Below, in pieces: positions 1 through 5,294 of a stretch of DNA of 5,294 nucleotides. This DNA comes from Candidatus Heimdallarchaeota archaeon (GTDB lineage Archaea; Asgardarchaeota; Heimdallarchaeia; Heimdallarchaeales; Kariarchaeaceae). The position numbers and the translations under genes are program-made. The notes under the pieces were generated by a model, which worked only from the letters and a program-made list of their open reading frames with translations, had not been told where the DNA came from and searched no databases. The DNA is taken from NCBI GenBank assembly GCA_022574115.1, contig JACZSS010000247.1, forward strand, positions 1 to 5,294, in the 5' to 3' direction. How positions within the stretch are numbered: position 1 is the first letter of the stretch; each line of letters starts with the position of its first letter.

Positions 1-599
1 CTTTTGGAGATGTGACGTCGACTTTGTTGTTCATCGTAAAATAATTTTCGAACGCGGTCTAAATCTTGACTCTCAATCTCAGGAGTAAGAAATTCAAGTA
101 TTCGTAAATCCAGATCGAATATTGTATCCTGTAAATCTTGATAGTGCGATTTGATTGACGAATTGCTGAATTCTGGCTGGTGAGTGTATTCATTTACCTC
201 TTCGATGAGTTTGTGAAGAATGATGTAATCTTGTTTGCTGTAGTAGTTTTGGCCTTTAAGAGTATTTATTTTGCTGCTGAGTCTATCAACTAGTGATGTA
301 AATCTTGTATCGAAGATTTTCTGCCTAGCTCCTTTACTCGTTTTAAGAGGTCGTTTTGATGAAGTTGTAGGTGCTTGAGTACGAGTCTGAGGCCGTAACT
401 CCGGTCGAACACTTGTACGCCGAGTTTGGTTTTGTTGAACCGCAGGACTGGATCTTGTTTTTGCGGGTCGCCTGTATTGAGATTTCTCTCTTACAACATT
501 TGTTGGTTGATTTGGCGAGCTCGTTTGTTGTTTACCACAAAAGTTGCAAAATTTAGCAGTATCCCGTATCGAACGATTACAAAACATACAATGTTTCAT
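1..599 (-). CDS. Zinc-ribbon protein with basic linker and helical C-terminal region (3' end outside window)
   Basis: An open frame starts at the ATG at 599-597 and runs 199 codons without a stop to the left edge, so the protein is incomplete at its C-terminus. Residues 4-21 form a zinc ribbon, Cys4-x2-Cys7-x10-Cys18-x2-Cys21, expected to bind one zinc ion. The next in-frame ATG (Met5) would lose Cys4, which supports the first ATG. Residues 22-95 are rich in Gln, Thr, Pro and Arg, with about 18 Lys/Arg against two Glu, and look disordered. Residues 96-199 look helical, with regularly spaced Leu/Ile/Phe and alternating charges. No signal peptide or membrane segment is visible, so a cytoplasmic location is inferred. 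A short zinc ribbon followed by an unrelated domain is common in archaea. The basic linker would suit nucleic-acid binding, but this is a guess. I do not recognise the helical part. No Shine-Dalgarno precedes the ATG; a TATA-like box lies about 28 bp upstream. Confidence 0.85.
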   Translation of the reverse strand, partial: MKHCMFCNRSIRDTAKFCNFCGKQQTSSPNQPTNVVREKSQYRRPAKTRSSPAVQQNQTRRTSVRPELRPQTRTQAPTTSSKRPLKTSKGARQKIFDTRFTSLVDRLSSKINTLKGQNYYSKQDYIILHKLIEEVNEYTHQPEFSNSSIKSHYQDLQDTIFDLDLRILEFLTPEIESQDLDRVRKLFYDEQQSRRHISK

Positions 600-621
600 T
601 TATAATTATGCATAGACTTTG

Positions 622-632
622 AAAATTATAAA
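622..632 (-). promoter_or_regulatory. Candidate archaeal TATA box of the zinc-ribbon gene (leaderless promoter)
   Basis: Read on the minus strand this is TTTATAATTTT, preceded by TTAA, which partly resembles a TFB-recognition element. Its centre is about 28 bp upstream of the ATG at 599. Archaeal transcription usually starts some 25-27 bp downstream of the TATA centre, which would place the start at or next to the ATG and give a leaderless mRNA. The absence of a purine-rich ribosome-binding site before the ATG agrees with this. In such AT-rich DNA a chance match is quite possible. Confidence 0.45.
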
Positions 633-654
633 ATTAAGTATTCACTTCGTTTAG

Positions 655-666
655 AATCAATTGATT
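655..666. repeat. Perfect 12-bp palindrome, possible operator
   Basis: The sequence AATCAATTGATT reads the same on both strands. It lies about 23 bp upstream of the candidate TATA box of the zinc-ribbon gene, where an activator or repressor dimer could bind. No second copy was seen nearby. AT-rich DNA makes short palindromes by chance, so a regulatory role is only suggested. Confidence 0.25.
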
Positions 667-798
667 ATAGTACAAATCTAATTCTTTGAGGCAATTCGAG
701 TCAATCTAATGCTAATATAAAAGAAGGATCGACTAACAATCTTGCAATTACTAGTTGATTTTTTAGATTTTAGTTTTTATTAAATGGTTAAGATTTAG

Positions 799-3700
799 TT
801 ACTTGCGAATCTTTCGTCTAATTAGTTGGGCTGTAATGATCATACTAACCAGAACTGGAAGGATGCCTAATGGTAGGAAGCCATCATCACCTCCATCATC
901 AGAAGTTTCAGATGTTGTGGTTGTTGTTGCAGGTGCAGGCAGTACTTCGATAACCGTCTTTAAGCGTTTGGCATTTCCTGAAGAATCGATACCCTTGAAA
1001 AATAACGATACTAATCCCTCTTCGGCAAATAATATGCTGATTGAGAATGCTTCGCCAGAAACATAATCTCCTCCAAACTCTTGACTACCTACTACTAATT
1101 CATACGTACCATCAGTCTCGTCAGTAATTGTCCAACTTAATGAGTGAGTTCCAACAGTAAGTTGTTGATCATCTGGACCGACGACCACTGGTGGGCTATC
1201 GTCACGTCTGAAAACCGAGAATGATTCGGTTGAAACATGGTCAAATTCGTCGGTGACTGTCACAACAAGTGAATTACTTTCTAGCAGTCCCGTTATTTGA
1301 GCTGCATTAACGATGATCTGATTTGTACCGATTAGCCCAGTACCCGAGCCGATGGTTGTTCCAGCTTTGGTTACCGTATAGTCGTACTCATTTCCTTCAA
1401 ATATCGTTCCAACTCTTACATCTCCGCTAGTTGCATCCTGACGGATACTCTCAACTAAATCAGTAATGGATGGTGCATTACCATCAAAGGCAATGCTTTC
1501 AGCGATGGTGAATTTATTATTCCAACCATAAGAGGTTGATTCAACTAGATACGAACCATCGGGGACACCTTCAGCGAGCAGACTAAGCTGCAAGTCGGCT
1601 GCATTCATGCTTGCGACATCCACCAAAGAACTTTTGGCCACCACTTCTAAGTTGTAGGGTTGGTCTGTGCCATCACCAGAAAAGTATTCAATTACGATTT
1701 CATATTGACCGGTTACTGGGATTAGTGCAGTTGCCTTTTCAGGATTCGCGAGAGTGGATGCGGTGCCAAATAAATCATTGGCAAACGCATAGGCCGAGCC
1801 TGCTGGGATCAAGAGTAAGTCCATATCTGTTATCTTGTTATCCCATTCGAGAAAACCTTCAACTATCTGACCTTCAATTAAGCTTATTGGATATACTCGT
1901 TCGGGAATGATTATACTGCCTTGGTTGGGTACTAGCTCGCTCGCAAGCATTACACCCTCATCTTTTATTTCTTGAAATGCTGAAACGGATAAATCCGTTC
2001 GTAAACCAACATTGGTGAAAGAAGGTATTGGATTGCCTGAAACTGTTGTCCAGCTGATACCCAAGACATCATCAGTATAATTTTCTAATGCAGCAAATAC
2101 TGTTGGCTTGGATGTGGAGATCGTTGCTACTGGTTCTGCAAATGCTGACACAGTTTCAGTGACTGTAGTAGCTCTGACTGTGAATGGAGTCTGGGCACCA
2201 GCAGTGTTATTGTACACTGTAGCATGAAGAACCAATGTGAAGACTTCTGCTCCGTAATCGGTAATGTTTGCCAGAAGTCTTTGAATGGTATCTGGTGCAC
2301 TAGGGATTGAGATATAGTGACCATTTTCTAGTTGCTCAAGATCGGATTGCAAAACTACGAAACCGGTGCTATCGAGTATATATGCATCAATCACTGTTCC
2401 TGCAAGGCTCCATTCAATTTCTATGCCAAGAGAGTTTGCACTCACATCTTTAATGTAGATTTGGTAGCTTCTCCAATCACCGGACGTTTGAGATCCACCC
2501 CAATCTACATGACTCCCGACGCTGTTGTCATAGGGCCGATCAGTAAGACCTGATATGGTTGCCCATCCATCGGTACCATAATCACCCACATCCAATACCA
2601 CCGAGTAAGTATACGGAACCAAAGTTTGGCCACCATCAGCGCTTGAGACTTTAATGAAACCTTGATATCTTCCCGGACTTAATCCAGTCGTGTCAACTGT
2701 AGCACTAAATGCAGTTCCGGATTGGACAAAACTCATAGCGGCATCGGGTACTCGAGTGAAGGCTCTGATTGAGAACTTAAAGTCGTTACCTTCTGTAGCA
2801 CCTGAATCGCGAATTTCACCGTCCATGACGATCGCCCAAGTATTATTACTAAAAGCTTCGGTGCTGAAATATGCCGTAGCGGTATTATAGAAATTGAAGG
2901 CATTTCCCAGTATGATTACTTCGTTATCATCGACGACGCCATCATTATTGAGATCATCATGATTAATCAGCCAAACACCGAATCTGTCTCCGACACTGAA
3001 ATCATTGAGGAATTGATCATAATCACCAAGCATACTAAATTCCAAGAATTCAGCACTTTTGATAGCTGTTTCATCAAAGTTACTGAACAGATGAACAAAT
3101 GTGCGATCAGCCGCAGTCGTCCACTCCGTGGTCTCATGAGTATAGGTGGTTTGGAATTTAAGAGCTTCCAAGTTATCATAAACCGCATTAGTTTCAAATG
3201 ATGCAGTGTAACTTGAACCATTCATGATTGCACCGGAGAAGAAGAATGTATCATTAAAGTCAATCGAATTGCTTGGATGTGGCTGTGAAACTGTATCGTT
3301 TACCCATCCATCAATTGTAGTCTCAATTTGACCATTGAGACCAAAATAACGAAGAAATGCTGGAGAGAGTAATTCTCCGGCCCTGTTATATGCATCTTTA
3401 CTGGTGACATCAAAAGTAGTTACTCCACCAGCATTTAAAATTGTGTCAATTGCCTTTTTAGCATTTGCTTGACCAGCACCTTGGCTGAACATATCATATC
3501 CAAGATCTTTTGCACTTGATTTGAGAATAGTCTTAGCAGCATCAGGAGCAAGATTCCCGCCTATGAAACCTGCATATGCGCTGTACATCAGTGCTAAGAC
3601 ACCAACCACCATCGGTGCAGCCTGAGAAGTTCCACCGTGAAGATGAAAAGACCCAATTCCACCAACACCTTCGAATAATTCACCTGTAAAATACGGGAGA

Positions 3701-5294
3701 TATTCGGGGTGTGGAACCACGGGTGATGCACTCCACCCCCACATACCTATACCAAGTATATCAACAGAAAATCCTAGATTGTCTGGACCCGATGACGAAA
3801 AACTGGCTAGTTGGCCGTCTCCTTGATTTGAACCCCCTGTGAATAGAAGTGACATACTAATACCACCATTAGAGAATGACCACCAATTGGTTGATGCTCC
3901 TGCTAGTAAGTTAGTTGGATTGACCGGGGAACTTGTTGTTCCATAGCCACTTCCTGAATTACCCGCTGAGAATACATGGAGTTTCCCCGGATGGTTTGCA
4001 TTGACGTAACCTGGAATACTGATAATTTCATAAAACATATCGTCGAAACCGAATCCGCCAGCATATCCTGCACTCGAGAAGCTCGTCGATCCCCAAGAGA
4101 AATTGGAGATATTCGCAATATGTGTATTGACAAATTTCCACTCCCCATTGACATCAGGCTCGTAACCGGTCGTCCATAACATGTTGTAATATCCACCAAT
4201 AGCAGAAAGCCCTTTGGTGGCAATAATTGTGGATTTTGGTGCAAGACCTTTAAATTCGTATAATGAGTCGTTCAGTAATAAATTATAATTTGTAGGTCTA
4301 CCCGCGATATTCCCCGCGACTGCAGTACCGTGTGAGTTGTCGTCCGCCATGTACGCGAAAACTTCTCCAGCTGGGTGTATACCCCTCACAATCGGATCGC
4401 TTGTTCCAAAAGACCCAGAATAATTAAGGATATCGAATGTGTTACTAAGTGCTCCCACAGAAATATCGTTGTAGCCATCTGGACCACTGTCACCTCGTCC
4501 AAAAAGGTCCATAGCTAGTATGTTGTTGCCAGTATTAGAATAAATGATGGAAGAAGAGAAATTGAATTTTGCATCTGCATCATAATCAGCTTGACGGATG
4601 TCTCCATTGAATAATGTAGTAATAGCTACTCCAGTTTCCCAATCGAAGTATAGTGAGTCAAAATCACCGTCATTGTTGACATCCGCCATCAGGAACGGGA
4701 CAAATATTAAACCTTTGCCAACAGTATCACCCACTGCGGCTATTCCGAAGTGGAAACCAGTAGTATCACCGGCAAGATCTCCCACGTACCATTTATCTGG
4801 AATTGTTATTCCGATTTCAGCGGGTGTGAACAGACCAAGTCCGGGCAGATTGAAAGTGTAGTCTAAATCCAAATTAGCAAAAGTCACAAATTTATTTGCA
4901 TCGATATGTGCTGCTGCATAACCGCTCCAAAGGGTTGTCAGAGCTATTATTGAGCCTGAACCATCAAATGATTGTGAATGACCTGAAGCATCAACAGCCA
5001 TGGCTGCAGATAATGATGGTGATCCAAAATCGACACCAGTATCATCGACATTCACAATGACTCCTTCTCCTTCATAACCATACGCATCTATAGCTTGTTG
5101 GGCACCCATTGTATCTCCTGGAAGGATACTCAACGGAATTCCACCTGCCTCTCCACTAGTCATGAATTCTAAACCATTTTCCGCACTAGACATAAGAGAT
5201 CGGCTAGCTTTAGTCTCTGACAAAGTCTTTAAGTCCTGCTCAGGAATATTTGAATTTTTTAGATCAGCTCCAATCTTTAAGACATAACTGTTCT
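799..5294 (-). CDS. Very large cell-surface subtilisin-family (S8) serine protease, pyrolysin/tripeptidyl-peptidase II-like (5' end outside window)
   Basis: Predicted secreted, membrane-anchored endo- or tripeptidyl-peptidase that digests proteins outside the cell. Residues are counted from the TTG at 5223-5221; the frame is open for 23 further codons to the right edge, so the real start, signal peptide and most of any propeptide are missing. The triad is Asp61 (DDTGVD), His298 (NSHGTAVAG) and Ser533 (GTSQAAP); Asn422 (SAGNSG) is the oxyanion-hole residue and SWGS lies at 376-379. Asp-His (237) and His-Ser (235) spacings far exceed subtilisin's and match the pyrolysin/TPPII branch. The Asp-His insert has calcium-type loops at 181-189 and 239-258. 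After the catalytic domain (ends about 600) come a beta-rich region with an EF-hand loop (757-768), a fibronectin-like stretch (about 830-880), two PPC-like domains (about 885-1025 and 1070-1198), an uncertain region, an Ig-like domain (1343-1428), a Thr-rich/acidic spacer, a hydrophobic helix (1449-1468) and the tail RRKIRK. At least eleven N-x-S/T sequons and no cysteine. The family is certain; substrate unknown. Confidence 0.96.
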   Translation of the reverse strand, partial: NSYVLKIGADLKNSNIPEQDLKTLSETKASRSLMSSAENGLEFMTSGEAGGIPLSILPGDTMGAQQAIDAYGYEGEGVIVNVDDTGVDFGSPSLSAAMAVDASGHSQSFDGSGSIIALTTLWSGYAAAHIDANKFVTFANLDLDYTFNLPGLGLFTPAEIGITIPDKWYVGDLAGDTTGFHFGIAAVGDTVGKGLIFVPFLMADVNNDGDFDSLYFDWETGVAITTLFNGDIRQADYDADAKFNFSSSIIYSNTGNNILAMDLFGRGDSGPDGYNDISVGALSNTFDILNYSGSFGTSDPIVRGIHPAGEVFAYMADDNSHGTAVAGNIAGRPTNYNLLLNDSLYEFKGLAPKSTIIATKGLSAIGGYYNMLWTTGYEPDVNGEWKFVNTHIANISNFSWGSTSFSSAGYAGGFGFDDMFYEIISIPGYVNANHPGKLHVFSAGNSGSGYGTTSSPVNPTNLLAGASTNWWSFSNGGISMSLLFTGGSNQGDGQLASFSSSGPDNLGFSVDILGIGMWGWSASPVVPHPEYLPYFTGELFEGVGGIGSFHLHGGTSQAAPMVVGVLALMYSAYAGFIGGNLAPDAAKTILKSSAKDLGYDMFSQGAGQANAKKAIDTILNAGGVTTFDVTSKDAYNRAGELLSPAFLRYFGLNGQIETTIDGWVNDTVSQPHPSNSIDFNDTFFFSGAIMNGSSYTASFETNAVYDNLEALKFQTTYTHETTEWTTAADRTFVHLFSNFDETAIKSAEFLEFSMLGDYDQFLNDFSVGDRFGVWLINHDDLNNDGVVDDNEVIILGNAFNFYNTATAYFSTEAFSNNTWAIVMDGEIRDSGATEGNDFKFSIRAFTRVPDAAMSFVQSGTAFSATVDTTGLSPGRYQGFIKVSSADGGQTLVPYTYSVVLDVGDYGTDGWATISGLTDRPYDNSVGSHVDWGGSQTSGDWRSYQIYIKDVSANSLGIEIEWSLAGTVIDAYILDSTGFVVLQSDLEQLENGHYISIPSAPDTIQRLLANITDYGAEVFTLVLHATVYNNTAGAQTPFTVRATTVTETVSAFAEPVATISTSKPTVFAALENYTDDVLGISWTTVSGNPIPSFTNVGLRTDLSVSAFQEIKDEGVMLASELVPNQGSIIIPERVYPISLIEGQIVEGFLEWDNKITDMDLLLIPAGSAYAFANDLFGTASTLANPEKATALIPVTGQYEIVIEYFSGDGTDQPYNLEVVAKSSLVDVASMNAADLQLSLLAEGVPDGSYLVESTSYGWNNKFTIAESIAFDGNAPSITDLVESIRQDATSGDVRVGTIFEGNEYDYTVTKAGTTIGSGTGLIGTNQIIVNAAQITGLLESNSLVVTVTDEFDHVSTESFSVFRRDDSPPVVVGPDDQQLTVGTHSLSWTITDETDGTYELVVGSQEFGGDYVSGEAFSISILFAEEGLVSLFFKGIDSSGNAKRLKTVIEVLPAPATTTTTSETSDDGGDDGFLPLGILPVLVSMIITAQLIRRKIRK
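802..936 (-). other. C-terminal cell-surface anchor of the protease (Thr spacer, membrane helix, basic tail)
   Basis: The last 45 residues of the protease contain a run of five Thr, then an Asp/Gly-rich acidic stretch, an uncharged hydrophobic segment of about 20 residues (1449-1468 from the TTG at 5223) and a final RRKIRK. By the positive-inside rule the catalytic part faces outward and the tail stays in the cytoplasm. The Thr-rich spacer is a likely O-glycosylated stalk. It resembles archaeal surface-protein anchors; I see no LPXTG sortase motif. Confidence 0.85.

Larger units (their letters stand above)
600..798. other. AT-rich intergenic region between the two genes
   Basis: This stretch separates the TAA stop of the protease gene from the ATG of the zinc-ribbon gene. 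It is clearly more AT-rich than the flanking coding DNA and I see no convincing ORF or RNA gene in it. It holds a TATA-like box near the downstream ATG, a perfect 12-bp palindrome further upstream and a second, more distant TATA-like run at 714-722. On the minus strand the DNA just after the protease stop is A-rich rather than T-rich, and no hairpin stands out. The protease terminator is therefore unclear; the first pyrimidine-rich run downstream is near 714-728. Confidence 0.7.

Noticed and set aside
371..556. Short plus-strand ORF of 61 codons
   Set aside because: It lies wholly antisense to the zinc-ribbon gene, whose frame has a clear motif; its translation shows no recognisable feature.
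714..722. Second TATA-like run (TTTTATATT on the minus strand)
   Set aside because: It would give a 5' leader of about 90 bases and lacks a purine-rich upstream element; the box at 622-632 fits the gene better. It could equally be a T-rich terminator of the protease gene, and I cannot decide.
757..780. T-rich tracts on the plus strand, as a terminator
   Set aside because: They would end plus-strand transcription, but no plus-strand gene is present to use them; on the minus strand they are A-rich.
885..905. Repeated ATC/TCA-like triplets as a microsatellite
   Set aside because: They encode the Asp/Gly/Ser acidic spacer of the protease and are explained by amino-acid composition.
2127..4244. 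Out-of-frame minus-strand ORFs at 2127-2324, 2967-3221 and 3903-4244
   Set aside because: They overlap the protease in another frame; the protease frame carries conserved residues there (oxyanion Asn, SWGS, EF-hand loop), so these are shadows and do not indicate a frameshift.
803..4861. Plus-strand ORFs at 803-1066, 1611-1910, 2332-2553, 2690-2890, 2959-3201, 3976-4179 and 4598-4861
   Set aside because: All lie antisense within the protease gene, which is supported along its length by domain motifs; none of these translations shows a motif of its own.
1..5294. Protease and zinc-ribbon gene as one operon or functional system
   Set aside because: Same orientation only; the gap is about 200 bp, a separate promoter candidate exists and the predicted locations (outside versus inside the cell) differ.

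Overview
The window holds parts of two genes, both on the minus strand, separated by about 200 bp of AT-rich DNA. Both run off the window: the protease gene lacks its 5' end (right edge) and the zinc-ribbon gene lacks its 3' end (left edge).

The host is most likely an archaeon. The large protein ends in an Ig-like domain, a Thr-rich/acidic spacer, one hydrophobic helix and a short Arg/Lys tail. I know this layout from archaeal surface proteins, and the style of the Ig-like domain and tail reminds me most of Asgard (Heimdall-/Gerd-/Loki-type) archaea. The intergenic region has a TATA-like box centred about 28 bp before the downstream ATG and no Shine-Dalgarno, which suits archaeal leaderless transcription. 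The lineage below domain level is an impression, not a demonstration.

Layout: (1) 1-599, minus: a protein with an N-terminal four-cysteine zinc ribbon, a very basic linker and a helical region; no function recognised. (2) 600-798: intergenic, with a candidate TATA box and a 12-bp perfect palindrome. (3) 799-5294, minus: a very large subtilisin-family (S8) serine protease. It has a complete Asp/His/Ser triad, long spacings between the triad residues as in the tripeptidyl-peptidase II/pyrolysin branch, calcium-loop motifs, a series of beta-rich domains and a C-terminal membrane anchor. Its frame stays open through the right edge, so the signal peptide and most of any propeptide lie outside the window.

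The genes point the same way, but nothing shows that they work together. The protease is predicted to act outside the cell; the zinc-ribbon protein has no visible signal peptide or membrane segment and is probably cytoplasmic. The gap and the separate promoter candidate argue for independent transcription. I saw no RNA gene, mobile element, CRISPR array or defence cassette.
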